Source of the DNA: JADJMO01 sp016794445
Lineage (GTDB): Bacteria > Myxococcota_A > Polyangia > Polyangiales > JADJMO01
Assembly: GCA_016794445.1 (NCBI GenBank)
Contig: JAEUKC010000313.1
Span: forward strand, 1 to 64,000
DNA: 64,000 bases
Reading direction: 5' to 3'
Positions 1 to 11,880 of the stretch are shown piece after piece. The position numbers and the translations under genes are program-made. Position 1 is the first letter of the stretch; every line of letters starts with the position of its first letter. The notes under the pieces are model-generated. The model worked only from the letters and a program-made list of their open reading frames with translations, was not told where the DNA came from and searched no databases.

Positions 1-79
1 CCTGCAACGCCGAATCGGCCTCGACGATGACGAGGCGGAGGGCGTTGGAACCCAGATCGATCGCGGCAAACCGCGGCAC
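1..79 (-). CDS. Ppx/GppA phosphatase, N-terminal fragment
   Basis: Only the first 26 codons lie in the window. Read from a GTG on the minus strand they give PRFAAIDLGSNALRLVIVEA, which matches the first phosphate-binding loop (DLGSN) of the Ppx/GppA exopolyphosphatase / pppGpp phosphohydrolase family, members of the actin-like ATPase fold that hydrolyse polyphosphate or pppGpp in the cytoplasm. An in-frame stop lies a few codons upstream, so GTG is the first usable start apart from a CTG. The gene diverges from its right-hand neighbour across about 50 bases. Family assignment rests on this loop alone; Ppx and GppA cannot be separated from it. Confidence 0.6.
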   Translation of the reverse strand, partial: MPRFAAIDLGSNALRLVIVEADSALQ

Positions 80-94
80 TGGTCGCAGACCTAG

Positions 95-124
95 CCGACA
101 TCACGGCCGTCGTCATCGTAGAAT
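95..124 (+). promoter_or_regulatory. Putative sigma-70-like promoter
   Basis: CCGACA, an 18-base spacer and TAGAAT, with the -10 ending 6 bases before the GTG of the following gene. The transcript would be leaderless or nearly so. The -35 matches TTGACA at four of six positions; the -10 is a near-consensus hexamer, unusual in such GC-rich DNA. Confidence 0.4.
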
Positions 125-130
125 CGACCG

Positions 131-979
131 GTGCTCCCCGACGACCCGTACGAAAGGCGCGCCGTCCGACTCGGGCGCGTCGTCGCCTCGCTGCGCACCG
201 CGCAGCTGCGGGCCGCGTGGCTGCGCGAGGCGCTGCGCGCGATGCCCGTGGAAGACGCGGCGGAGGTCCTCGAGCGCGTCTGTCACGCGGCCGACACCCA
301 GGCCGACCCGAACGCGGAGGCGCTCGTGCACGCCCTCGCCGAGATCCTTGCCGATCCGGCGCTCGATCCGGCGCGCGAGGCTCTGCGCGGGGAGGCCCGC
401 GCGCGCAAGCTGCTCACGCTCGAGCGCATGCTGCGTCGACCCTTCGTGCGCAAGCCGGGCGCGCCCAGGCGCGTGGTCGAGCAGCTCGAGGACGACAGCG
501 GCGTCGCGCTCGAGGCCGACCGCGAGCCCACGCCGCGCGACGTGCCGGACTACGGCAAGGGTCGCCCCCTCACGCTCGGCGAGCGCAAGTCGCTCGCGCG
601 CCGGCCCCCTCCCGAGCTCCTGCCGCGCGTGCTCTCGGACCCGCACCCCGACGTCATCCGCATGGTGCTCGCCTCGCCGCGGCTCACCGAGGAGCACGTG
701 ATCTCGCTGTGCGTGAAGCGACCGGGGCGCGCCGAGGTGCTGCACGAGGTCGCGCGCCACCCGCGGTGGTGCCACCGGCCGCGCGTGCGGGTCGCGCTCG
801 TGCAGAACCCGGCGACCCCGCCGGAGGTCGCCATCGCGCTCGTCGCGCTGCTGCGCGCGCAGGAGCTCCGGTCGGTGATCGAGACCCACGCGTTGCACCC
901 CTCGGTGCGCGCCGCCGCCGCCGAGCGCCTCGAGCGCCGCCCGCCGGTGCGCAAGCGCCCGGCGGAGGGGATCCAGTAG
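131..979 (+). CDS. HEAT/variant-leucine-rich-repeat-like helical protein
   Basis: 282 residues, no signal peptide or membrane segment, so probably cytoplasmic. The N-terminal half is Ala/Arg/Glu-rich and predicted helical. The C-terminal half holds short helical repeats such as HPDVIRMVLASPRLTEEHV and VALVQNPATPPEVAIAL; the NPATPPEV signature resembles the variant leucine-rich repeat / HEAT-like units of bacterial scaffold proteins. No catalytic motif is visible. The GTG start follows a good -10 box directly. It stands alone between a divergent Ppx/GppA gene and an intergenic repeat. Function unknown; a protein-protein interaction scaffold is a guess from the repeat type. Confidence 0.65.
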   Translation: MLPDDPYERRAVRLGRVVASLRTAQLRAAWLREALRAMPVEDAAEVLERVCHAADTQADPNAEALVHALAEILADPALDPAREALRGEARARKLLTLERMLRRPFVRKPGAPRRVVEQLEDDSGVALEADREPTPRDVPDYGKGRPLTLGERKSLARRPPPELLPRVLSDPHPDVIRMVLASPRLTEEHVISLCVKRPGRAEVLHEVARHPRWCHRPRVRVALVQNPATPPEVAIALVALLRAQELRSVIETHALHPSVRAAAAERLERRPPVRKRPAEGIQ

Positions 980-1009
980 GGCGACCCCGGGGCTCGAGTG
1001 CTCGAATCC

Positions 1010-1199
1010 CCCCGGGCTGAAGCCCGGGGCACCGACAGCAGGGGCAAGCCCGCGAGGCGGGCTATCCAGTCGGTACAGCCCGGGGCGGGCTGGCGAAGCG
1101 CGGGGCACGAGAGGCAGGACATGAGGCCATCCATGCGCCGAGCTGGAGCCCGCCTTGCGGGCTTGCCCCGCAGTCGGTGCCCCGTGCTTCAGCACGGGG
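1010..1199. repeat. Nested inverted-repeat element (REP/MITE-like)
   Basis: A roughly 190-base symmetrical element. Two perfect 9-base-stem hairpins with 2-base loops sit at its ends (1010-1029 and 1180-1199). Inside them, arms 1028-1063 and 1147-1182 are an imperfect 36-base inverted repeat starting GGCACCGAC. Each arm contains its own GCCCGC/GCGGGC hairpin. The whole could extrude a branched cruciform or fold as RNA between the convergent upstream gene and dnaE. It encodes nothing convincing. It resembles REP-like elements scattered in large GC-rich genomes. Confidence 0.7.
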
Positions 1200-1239
1200 G
1201 ATTGCGAGCGACGGCTCTATTGAGCGCTCACCCCGAATC

Positions 1240-4854
<3,615 letters not shown>

Positions 4855-4999
4855 GACGTCGGTGTCACGGTCCGAGGTGCGCGAGAAGACGTCGCGCATG
4901 ACATGGTGCGTCAACGTTGCGAGCAGCGTTGCATGGGCCCCGGACGTCGCGTAGTTTGACCCGCGCGTCCGTTCCTAGGTGTCTCTTGTGGAGGTCCCC

Positions 5000-6127
5000 G
5001 TGCTGAATCGCTCTACCTTCTTTGCGTCGATGTTCCTTGCGGCTGCCGGCATCGGCGGCATGTTCCTCGCGCCGGGCTGTGGGAGCGAAGACCCGCCCAC
5101 GACCACCACCGACTCAGGCCCTGGCCCCGAGTCGCTCCAGCCGCCGAAGCGCCCGACGGCGACCCCCACCGGCGCCACCAAGTGGTTCGCCGTCAAGAAG
5201 CTCTACCTCGGCACCAGCGATCGCAGCGGCAAGGTCAGCTCGAAGGCGTGGGAGCAGTTCGGCTTCGACCTCGACGGCCGATTCACCACGTCCGACGACA
5301 GCAAGAACAACCGGAACGTCTGCAAGCGGGTCGAGGGCGCGCCCAACAGCATCAACACCGACGGCGCCAAGGGCGTCGACAACAACTTCGGCTCGCAGGT
5401 CATGAGCGTGATCAAGAGCCTCAAGTCCGACGCCGAGGACCAGGTCAACGGGACGCTGACCGACGGCAGCTTCACGCTCCTCATGAAGATCGACAACTTC
5501 ACCGAGGCCGACAACGCGAAGGCCCCCGGCCAGCTCTACGTCGCGACCTACTACGGCGGCAAGGACAGCGGCAAGAAGCCCACCTTCACCGCTGCCGACA
5601 CGGAGTGGCAGATCCTCGACGCCTCGCTCGGCGCCGATGGCAAGCCCAAGCTCCAGTTCCCCGACGCGTACATCTCGAACGGCCAGTGGGTCAGCGGCGA
5701 CTTCGGCAAGGGCACCATCGAGCTCGCGATCGCCCTCTCCGGCGCCGAGATCAAGCTCCCGATCGACTCGGGCATCATCACCTTCAACGTGAAGGACGGC
5801 ACGGGCGGCAACATCGCCGGCGCGATGAACAACAAGAAGCTGCAGGACTCGCTCACCCCGATCGCCAAGAAGTTCGGCATCTGCCCGGGCAACGCGACCT
5901 ACGACCAGGTCGTCAACACCCTCACCCAGGGCGCCGACCTCGTGTCCGGCGCGCCGAGCCTCCAGGACCCCGCCCAGACCTGCAACGCGATCTCGATCGC
6001 GCTCGGGTTCGACCTGGCCCCCACCGGCGACCACACGGCCGCCAAGATCTACAAGAGCGAGACCACCCCCGGGACCGACGAGTGCGACAAGCCCGACGGC
6101 GGCACCGACGGCGCGACGGGCGGCTGA
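5000..6127 (+). CDS. Exported lipoprotein of unknown function
   Basis: About 375 residues. A lipoprotein signal peptide (MLNRSTFFASMFLAAAG...) ends at a lipobox LAPGC, followed by a Thr/Pro/Ser linker (DPPTTTTDSGPGP). The mature part is rich in Asp, Lys and Gly and reads as one soluble beta-rich domain with no family I recognise. The C-terminus is Asp/Gly/Thr-rich. I choose the GTG at 5000 because GGAGG lies 6 bases upstream; a GTG at 4979 is also in frame. A strong hairpin plus T-run follows the stop. Probably anchored in the periplasm or on the outer membrane. Confidence 0.75.
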   Translation: MLNRSTFFASMFLAAAGIGGMFLAPGCGSEDPPTTTTDSGPGPESLQPPKRPTATPTGATKWFAVKKLYLGTSDRSGKVSSKAWEQFGFDLDGRFTTSDDSKNNRNVCKRVEGAPNSINTDGAKGVDNNFGSQVMSVIKSLKSDAEDQVNGTLTDGSFTLLMKIDNFTEADNAKAPGQLYVATYYGGKDSGKKPTFTAADTEWQILDASLGADGKPKLQFPDAYISNGQWVSGDFGKGTIELAIALSGAEIKLPIDSGIITFNVKDGTGGNIAGAMNNKKLQDSLTPIAKKFGICPGNATYDQVVNTLTQGADLVSGAPSLQDPAQTCNAISIALGFDLAPTGDHTAAKIYKSETTPGTDECDKPDGGTDGATGG

Positions 6128-6164
6128 GCCCACGAAGGCCGAGCCTCTGGCTCTGCCGTGCAGA

Positions 6165-6201
6165 GAGGCCCTGGGTCCGCCCGGGGCCTCGCTGCGTTTT
6201 T
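6165..6201 (+). terminator. Rho-independent terminator
   Basis: Stem GAGGCCC/GGGCCTC (6165-6171 with 6184-6190), extended inward by GGG/CCC, followed by a T-run after GCTGCG. It ends transcription of the preceding lipoprotein gene. Confidence 0.75.
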
Positions 6202-6334
6202 GGCGGTGCAGAACACACCACGAGGACGGATCGCACGACCCAGATGCGACGAGATACGCTATCGTCTCATCTCGGTGACGCGCGGGATGCAGTCCGCGTC
6301 GTACGTCGAACTCTTCTTTCCTCGGGGTCCCACC

Positions 6335-7018
6335 ATGAAGCTTTCCTGGCTCGTCGTCGCGTCGCTGGCCGTGTTCGGTTGCTCCGGAACCAAGGACGCG
6401 CCCGCGGGTCCGGGAGGCGACACGGACACGGGCACGGTGGAAGACACCGCACCGGCCGTCGATGCAGCGCCCTGGCTCACCTATCCCGAGGGCCCCTACG
6501 GCGTGGACGCCAAGGGTCAGGTCTTCCCGCACCTCAAGTTCGAGGGCTACCTCGGGGGAGAGGGCGGCGAGTGGAAGACCATCGACATGATGGACTACTA
6601 CGATCCGACCGGCGAGCGCGGCATCTTCGGCGTGCTCGTCGTCGTGGGCGCCAAGTGGTGCGGCCCCTGCAACGAGGAGGCGAAGAGCCTGCCGAAGTTC
6701 TTCACGGACATGTACAAGGGTCGCGGCGCGAAGTTCCTCTCGCTGCTCATCCAGGACAGCACCACCACCACGCCCGCCAGCCAGAAGACGGCGGACTGGT
6801 GGAACGGCAAGTACCACCTCAACTTCGACCTCGGCATCGACCCCGAACAGACCTCGATGCCCAAGGCGGGCGCGGGCATCCCGCGCAACTACATCATCAA
6901 CCCGCGCAACATGCAGATCGTCCGCATCAACTCGGGCGTCGATCCCACGTACGTCGGCATCCCCGGCCTCAAGCCGCTGCTCGACTACAACGGCGCTCCC
7001 GCCCTGCCCAGCCCCTGA
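6335..7018 (+). CDS. Thioredoxin-like lipoprotein
   Basis: 227 residues. Signal peptide MKLSWLVVASLAVFGC ends in a lipobox cysteine and is followed by an acidic Thr/Asp tether (DTDTGTVEDTAPAVDAAP). The C-terminal two-thirds is a TlpA/thioredoxin-like domain with VVGAKWCGPCNEEAKSLP, a WCGPC redox motif, and a cis-proline candidate in GAGIPRNYIINP, so the redox site looks intact. Likely an extracytoplasmic thiol-disulfide oxidoreductase; the substrate is unknown. The ATG is chosen because it opens directly on the signal peptide; an in-frame extension upstream is poor in signal features. Flanked by terminators on both sides, so probably transcribed alone. Confidence 0.85.
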   Translation: MKLSWLVVASLAVFGCSGTKDAPAGPGGDTDTGTVEDTAPAVDAAPWLTYPEGPYGVDAKGQVFPHLKFEGYLGGEGGEWKTIDMMDYYDPTGERGIFGVLVVVGAKWCGPCNEEAKSLPKFFTDMYKGRGAKFLSLLIQDSTTTTPASQKTADWWNGKYHLNFDLGIDPEQTSMPKAGAGIPRNYIINPRNMQIVRINSGVDPTYVGIPGLKPLLDYNGAPALPSP

Positions 7019-7040
7019 ACGACCGTCGGCGCGCGCCTTC

Positions 7041-7080
7041 GACGGCCGCTTCCCCCGAGGGAGCGGCCGTCTCTCGTTTC
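7041..7080 (+). terminator. Rho-independent terminator
   Basis: Perfect 10-base stem GACGGCCGCT/AGCGGCCGTC (7041-7050 with 7062-7071), extended inward by CCC/GGG, then CTCGTTTC. Lies just after the thioredoxin-like lipoprotein gene. Confidence 0.75.
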
Positions 7081-7128
7081 GGCCGTACGGAGCGCGCGCT
7101 CGGCATTCATGCTACGAGGCGCGGCCTC

Positions 7129-7899
7129 ATGGCCGAAGCTGACGATCGTCCCCTCCTCGGTTGCGCGGGCATGCGCGGCCCGCTCGACGTGTACGCGCGT
7201 CGCTTCGACGTGCTCGAGCTCGACGTCCTCGACAGCAAGAAGGAGCCGAAGCCCTCGACGATGCGCAAGTGGCGCACCGACGCGGGACCGAACCTCCGCA
7301 TCGCCATCGTCGCGCCGCGCGCGGCCGCCCTGGTCAAGCCCTCACCCGCGCTCGACGCCGGACTCGTGAAGCTGCTCGAGGCGCAGCGCCTGCTGCAGGC
7401 CCAGCACATCGTGCTCAACACGCCCATCGACGTGACGCCAGGGGCGCTGAACCGCGAGCGCCTCGCCGCGCTCGTCGCGCGCATCCGCGAGGGCCTCGGT
7501 GAGGCGCAGAACGCCGTGCGCATCGCGTGGGCCCCGCGCGGCGTCTGGGAGAACGAGGACGCCGTCCGTCACGCGGAGTCGATGGACGTCGAGCTCGCGC
7601 TCGATCCCCTCGCCGATCCCCGCGAACCGTTCTGGCACTCGCGCATGCGCTACCTACGGCTCTCGGCCGTCGGGGGGCGCATGGTGTTCCCGCCCACCCG
7701 TCTGCGCTGGCTCGCGGAGATGCTCGTCGAGCACCCGAGCCCGGGACGCGTGGTCGTGTTCGCGACCCCGAATGCCCCCAAGGAGGCGCGCATGCTCGGC
7801 AAGCTGCTCGCGCCCCAGGCGAAGACGACGGGGGGCGGGCACGGCACGGTGCTGCGTCCGCGCGGCGCAGCGGCGCTCGGGCGCGAAGAGGAGGAGTGA
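7129..7899 (+). CDS. DUF72 (YecE)-like protein
   Basis: 256 residues, soluble. The start LLGCAGMRGPLDVYARRFDV resembles the opening of DUF72/YecE TIM-barrel proteins, where a glycine-rich strand is followed by (Y)ARRFxxVE; KPSTMRKWR then matches the KPxTxxRW segment, and APRAAAL fits the family's KAPR strand. The C-terminal part has HSRMRYLRLSAVGGR, comparable to the family's YxRLHG strand. Biochemical role of the family is not established. Its TGA overlaps the ATG of the next gene, so the two are probably translationally coupled. The family call is from motif resemblance only. Confidence 0.6.
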   Translation: MAEADDRPLLGCAGMRGPLDVYARRFDVLELDVLDSKKEPKPSTMRKWRTDAGPNLRIAIVAPRAAALVKPSPALDAGLVKLLEAQRLLQAQHIVLNTPIDVTPGALNRERLAALVARIREGLGEAQNAVRIAWAPRGVWENEDAVRHAESMDVELALDPLADPREPFWHSRMRYLRLSAVGGRMVFPPTRLRWLAEMLVEHPSPGRVVVFATPNAPKEARMLGKLLAPQAKTTGGGHGTVLRPRGAAALGREEEE

Positions 7900-9050
7900 T
7901 GCTGATCGGCGCGGCCTCGGCCTCCACCCACGACGAGGCGGCGCACGCGGCCTCGCTGGCCCTCACCGCGGAGCCCGGCGAGACGCCCGGCACCGCGATC
8001 GACGCGGTCCTCGCCGGCGTGCTCGCGGTCGCCGCGCGCAAGCCCTCGGTGTTGCTCGGCGCGGGCACCCTGCTGCTCGCCGGCACGGGCGAGGGGCTGT
8101 TCGCGGTCGACGGGCGCGCGCGCACGACGGGCATCGGCGCGCCCCGCCCGCGTGGCTTCGTCGATGCGAGCGAGGTGCCGCTCATCGCCCGGATCGCCAC
8201 GCCTGGGTTGCCTTCGGCGCTCGCGCGCGCCCACACCGGTCGCGGCCGTCTGACCCTCACCGCGATCGTCCGGCATGCGCTCGCCGCGGCCGGCGACGTC
8301 GAGCCCGACCGCGCCCGCTCGCTGCGCGCGTTCGCCCGCGAGGCCGGCGCGTTCGTCCACGAGGCGATGCGCGCGCCGCTGCTCGCGGCGACGGCGCGCG
8401 CGCTCGGGGGCCATCTGACCCTCGAGGACCTCGAGGGCGTGCGCGCCGACCTCGTGCCCGCCCGCACGGTGCGGGTCGACACGCGCGCGTGGTCGTTCGC
8501 GCCGTGGGCCGACGCGCTGGCCGCCGCGTTCCAGCAGACGGGCGATGGCACGCTCGTCGACGCCGCCGCCGCGCTCGACGAGGGCCCCGCGCTCGGGATC
8601 GTCTGCGCCAACGACGCCCACGGCGCGTTCGCCGCGGCGGCGTTCGTCGTCGCCGCCGAGTCGCTCCCCATCGAGGGCACGGGGCTCGCCCTGCCCGCGC
8701 TCGCGCCGCCCGTGATGCGCGGGGTCACCCGTCAGGCGCCCGGCGCGATCCTCGCGCTCGGAGCCCCGCTCGGCGTGGCGGCCCTCGATGGCACGGTCGA
8801 CCTCGCGGTCGGCGTCGGTGGAGTCGGCGGCGAGCACCTGCTCGCCCAGGTGGTGCGCGGCCTCTCCCGCAGCGGCCTCACCTCGTTCGAAGAGGTGATC
8901 GCCCAGCCGCGCGCGCGCCGCACGATGACCCCCGAAGGCCACGCCCTCGCGCAGCTCGAGGAGCGCCTCGACCGCACGTTCGGCGTCGTCAGCGGCGTCC
9001 ACGTCGACGAACGCGGCCGCGGCCGCCCGTTGGTGGACCCCCGACGCTAG
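7899..9050 (+). CDS. Gamma-glutamyltransferase-like protein, catalytic motif not found
   Basis: 383 residues. The N-terminal part (GTAIDAVLAGVLAVAARKPS, then a glycine-rich stretch and LFAVDGRARTTG) resembles the opening of gamma-glutamyltranspeptidases. LTLEDLEGVRADLVPARTV matches their conserved LTLEDL segment, and AILALGAPLG their late LAIGSPGG loop. The family's autoprocessing Thr-Thr-His motif is not visible, the protein is about 150 residues shorter than usual, and there is no signal peptide. It may be a degenerate, non-processing cytoplasmic relative. The ATG overlaps the upstream TGA. A long palindromic repeat follows the stop. Confidence 0.5.
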   Translation: MLIGAASASTHDEAAHAASLALTAEPGETPGTAIDAVLAGVLAVAARKPSVLLGAGTLLLAGTGEGLFAVDGRARTTGIGAPRPRGFVDASEVPLIARIATPGLPSALARAHTGRGRLTLTAIVRHALAAAGDVEPDRARSLRAFAREAGAFVHEAMRAPLLAATARALGGHLTLEDLEGVRADLVPARTVRVDTRAWSFAPWADALAAAFQQTGDGTLVDAAAALDEGPALGIVCANDAHGAFAAAAFVVAAESLPIEGTGLALPALAPPVMRGVTRQAPGAILALGAPLGVAALDGTVDLAVGVGGVGGEHLLAQVVRGLSRSGLTSFEEVIAQPRARRTMTPEGHALAQLEERLDRTFGVVSGVHVDERGRGRPLVDPRR

Positions 9051-9056
9051 TTGCTC

Positions 9057-9359
9057 GGGGGGCTCACGCCCCCCTGCGCCGCTTCGCGGCGGGACGGCGC
9101 GTGCCCGACCGGCGGGGCTGCTCGGCACGCCTCGGGCGCGAGCAACCAGCGTGCAAACGTCCCAAGAGTCCTGTGAGGAACGTGATCCGTTGAAGAGAGG
9201 AACGTGATCCGTTGAAGAGGCGATAGAGAGGCAGCGCCGGCGCTCGGGCAACGCCTCGTCCCGCCGCGCAGCGGCGCAGGGGGGCGTCGAGGCTGGTCTG
9301 CGACAGGGAGCGAAGCGGACTGGCGCGGCCACCGAGACCGTGGGGGGCGTGAGCCCCCC
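9057..9359. repeat. Palindromic intergenic element, copy 2
   Basis: The 314-base gap between convergent genes is filled by this element. Outer arms are an 18-base perfect inverted repeat, GGGGGGCTCACGCCCCCC (9057-9074) and its complement (9342-9359), each also a small hairpin. Inner arms 9074-9096 and 9257-9279 pair at 22 of 23 positions. A 22-base tandem duplication lies in the centre. Its right half (CCCGCCGCGCAGCGGCGC, later GGTCTGCGAC) resembles the unit of the element near 26 kb. No gene is visible inside. Confidence 0.7.
9175..9218 (+). repeat. 22-bp perfect tandem duplication
   Basis: Two identical adjacent 22-base copies (9175-9196, 9197-9218) beginning GAGGAACGTGATCCG and ending TTGAAGA, at the centre of the palindromic element. 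Less GC-rich than the surroundings. Confidence 0.85.
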
Positions 9360-9364
9360 ACCAG

Positions 9365-10276
9365 CTACCACAGCGTGAAGTTGGCGCCGGCCTGGAGGCG
9401 GAGGCCGCCGAGGGAGTCGAAGTTGCTGCCACTGAGCGGCATGAAATACCCGGCCCAGGCGCCGAGGAAGATCGAGCGGTCGGCGTAGAGGTGAACGCCG
9501 GCGAGGGGGGTCAGGTGCCCGACGGCGCCCTTGTCACCGAGGGCGTGGTTCACGAACGCGCCCGTGCGCAGGCCGAAATACGGGAGCAAGAAGCGTCGCT
9601 GAGGGTTGCGCTCGAGCGAGAGGTCGAAGCCGAAGGAGAAGTCGAGCGCAGCGCCCACCGCATCCCGCGGCGAGCGGAGCACCGCCATGTCGATGTAGAC
9701 CCGACCATGACTCGGGCCGTACTTGTCGTTGCGATGAATCCACGAGGCGAGGACGATCTGCACGTCGAAGCCCTGGAACGTCCCGAAGGTGCTCCGGTCG
9801 TGAGGGTCGAGCAGCGAGTAGCCAGCGCCCGGGAGGAAGTACGCCTCGACCTCGTCGACGACGTGGACCTGGACGGTCTTCTGGATCGTGTGGGTGCCAT
9901 CGCTGGCCTCGACGAGGACCTCGTTCTCACCGACGTCCGCGCCGCGTCCTCGGCACTTGAGGCGGAGTGTGGAGTAGGAGCCCTGCACCTCCGCCGCGCT
10001 CGTGCACGAGAGCGCGGAGGAGACGCGGAACGTGATCGGATCCTTGTCGGGATCGTCGGCGCTGATCACCACCTCCACCGACTCACCTACGCGCACGGTG
10101 TGTGGGTAGTCGCTGCCGCTCTGCCACTGCGGGGGTCGGTTGGCCGGCGGGTTGGGCTCTGCGTAGGCCGTCGCCGGCAAGAGGGTAAGAACCACCGCGA
10201 CAGCGCGAACCCAGGTTCGCGTGGGGGCGGTGGTTCGGAGGGTCGAACCACGCAGGGCGGGCGCTCGGAGCTGCAT
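9365..10276 (-). CDS. Exported protein: Ig/cadherin-like domain plus beta-barrel-like C-terminus
   Basis: 303 residues. A signal peptide runs from MQLRAPALRG to about LLPATAYA. Residues about 40-135 read as an Ig-like / cadherin-like domain (VGESVEVVISADDPDKDPIT, then VLVEASDGTHTIQKTVQVHV). The C-terminal half alternates aromatic and small residues in strands (YFGLRTGAFVNHALG, IFLGAWAGYFMPLSG, LRLQAGANFTLW) and ends in an aromatic residue, as in small outer-membrane beta-barrels. I infer an outer-membrane protein with a periplasmic or surface Ig-like domain. An ATG 18 bases further upstream is also in frame. Divergent from the kinase gene to its right. Confidence 0.7.
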   Translation of the reverse strand: MQLRAPALRGSTLRTTAPTRTWVRAVAVVLTLLPATAYAEPNPPANRPPQWQSGSDYPHTVRVGESVEVVISADDPDKDPITFRVSSALSCTSAAEVQGSYSTLRLKCRGRGADVGENEVLVEASDGTHTIQKTVQVHVVDEVEAYFLPGAGYSLLDPHDRSTFGTFQGFDVQIVLASWIHRNDKYGPSHGRVYIDMAVLRSPRDAVGAALDFSFGFDLSLERNPQRRFLLPYFGLRTGAFVNHALGDKGAVGHLTPLAGVHLYADRSIFLGAWAGYFMPLSGSNFDSLGGLRLQAGANFTLW

Positions 10277-10322
10277 GCGGCCCGAGCAGAGCACGCGACG
10301 TGCCGCGTGGGCAGCCGTCCGC

Positions 10323-10328
10323 TACACT
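10323..10328 (+). promoter_or_regulatory. Possible -10 box for the kinase gene
   Basis: TACACT 16 bases before the GTG of the kinase gene; the same hexamer precedes the DUF5648 lipoprotein gene near 61.3 kb. No convincing -35 at the right distance. Confidence 0.25.
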
Positions 10329-10344
10329 GGCGGGCTAGGGCCGC

Positions 10345-11880
10345 GTGACCTCGTTCCGACCTGGTGACCGCATCGGCGGCCGATACCGTCTCCTCCAGGA
10401 GATGGGCAACGGCGCCATGGGCACCGTCTGGAGCGCGCGCAACGAGGCCACCGATCGCGACTTCGCCCTCAAGCTCATGCTCCCGGATGCGGCGCGCGAT
10501 CCACAGCGCGTGGCGCGCTTCTTCAAGGAGGCCAAGATCGCGGGCCGGCTGCGCCACCGCTGCATCGTCGAGGTGTACGACCTCGGTCAGCTCGAGGACG
10601 GTGGGAGCAAGGGCGCGCCCTACCTCGTCATGGAGCTGCTCGACGGCGAGCCCCTGGATGCGCTCCTGCGCCGCATGGGTCGGATCCCGGCGGGCACGGT
10701 GGTGCGCCTGCTCCGCGATCTCGGTCGGGGCCTCGACGTCGCGCACCGGCAAGGCATCGTCCACCGCGACCTCAAGCCGGCGAACATCTTCCTCCACCAG
10801 AACGTCGAGGGGCGCACCGTGCCCAAGATCCTCGACTTCGGCGTCTCGAAGCTGCTCCCGTCGCACTCGGCCGACGCCTTCGACGCGCAGGAGACCACGG
10901 TGGGCACCATCCTCGGCTCGCCCGCGTACATGAGCCCCGAGCAGACGGCCGGCGACGAGGTCGACGCGCGCGCGGACATCTGGGCGCTCGGGGTCATCGC
11001 GTATCGCTGCATCTCGGGCGCGTTCCCCTTCGCCGGCGCCAACTTCACGGCGCTCGCCCTCGCGATCAACACCCAGGCGCCCACGCCGCTCGAGCAGCGG
11101 ATCCCCACCCTACCGGCCGAGCTGTGCGACGTCGTCGCGCGGTGTCTGAGCCGCGACCGCGCGCACCGTTACCCCTCGGCGGCCGCCCTCGCCGACGCGC
11201 TCGACGATCTGCTCGAGAAGTACGAGCTGCCCACGATGGAGCTGTCGACCATCGTCGGACAGGGCTTGCCGAGCGACCTCATGAAGACCGTGGCACCGAT
11301 CGGCACGCGATCGGTGCGACCGAACAGCGCGTCGACGACCCGCAAGGTGGAGGAGACCGCGGCGCGCGCCGCGGGGCCGTCGGACGCGCCCACGGCGCCG
11401 CAGGTACGAAGCGCACGGTTCGACGCAGCGACGATGACGGAGGTACAGACGTCGCACCCCGTCGAGCTCGGCCCGCTCGAGGCAACCGCGGCGCACGGCG
11501 CGAGCCTCGCCGTGGTCCCCCCTTCGCGGCCGGATCGACGCAAGGTGTGGGTCGCCGGGGTCGGGGCGTCGATCCTGCTCGTGGTGGCCCTCGCGTTGGC
11601 GTCGCTCGGCGGCTCGTCGGGGGCGTCGAGCGGCGCCGCCACACCTGCCAACCCGACCGCGACGGCCGCGCCCCCCCGCCCCGCCGAGCCTTCGCCGCCC
11701 ACCGCTGCGAGCGGCGCGAGCGCGGCGAGCGCGGTGAGCGCGGTGAGCGCGACGAGCGTCGTCGCCGCGGCGCCCAGCAACCCAGCCGCGCCGAAGGCCA
11801 AGCCCGCGACCAAACCCGCCCCGCCGTCCGCCAAGCCCAAGGACCAGCCGCACGACGGCCTCACGAACCCAGGCTTCTAG
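10345..11880 (+). CDS. Transmembrane Hanks-type Ser/Thr protein kinase
   Basis: 511 residues. The N-terminal kinase domain has the P-loop GNGAMGTVW, the FALKLM lysine, catalytic loop HRDLKPANIFL, DFGVSK magnesium loop and SPAYMSPEQ activation segment, all intact, so it should be active. A long linker (residues about 290-400) follows, then one membrane segment VWVAGVGASILLVVALALAS near residue 402, and an Ala/Pro/Ser/Lys-rich extracytoplasmic tail of about 85 residues. This is the usual myxobacterial cytoplasmic-kinase topology, but the tail has no recognisable sensor domain. The stop shares one base with the GTG of the following PEGA gene, so the two form an operon. Confidence 0.93.
   Translation: MTSFRPGDRIGGRYRLLQEMGNGAMGTVWSARNEATDRDFALKLMLPDAARDPQRVARFFKEAKIAGRLRHRCIVEVYDLGQLEDGGSKGAPYLVMELLDGEPLDALLRRMGRIPAGTVVRLLRDLGRGLDVAHRQGIVHRDLKPANIFLHQNVEGRTVPKILDFGVSKLLPSHSADAFDAQETTVGTILGSPAYMSPEQTAGDEVDARADIWALGVIAYRCISGAFPFAGANFTALALAINTQAPTPLEQRIPTLPAELCDVVARCLSRDRAHRYPSAAALADALDDLLEKYELPTMELSTIVGQGLPSDLMKTVAPIGTRSVRPNSASTTRKVEETAARAAGPSDAPTAPQVRSARFDAATMTEVQTSHPVELGPLEATAAHGASLAVVPPSRPDRRKVWVAGVGASILLVVALALASLGGSSGASSGAATPANPTATAAPPRPAEPSPPTAASGASAASAVSAVSATSVVAAAPSNPAAPKAKPATKPAPPSAKPKDQPHDGLTNPGF

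Noticed and set aside
1010..1199. Terminator of dnaE alone
   Set aside because: Hairpins are GC-only with no T-run, and the nested symmetry is far larger than a terminator.
5114..6817. Long minus-strand frame across two lipoprotein genes
   Set aside because: Spans a strong terminator and two genes on the other strand with clear signal peptides; composition is that of an antisense shadow.
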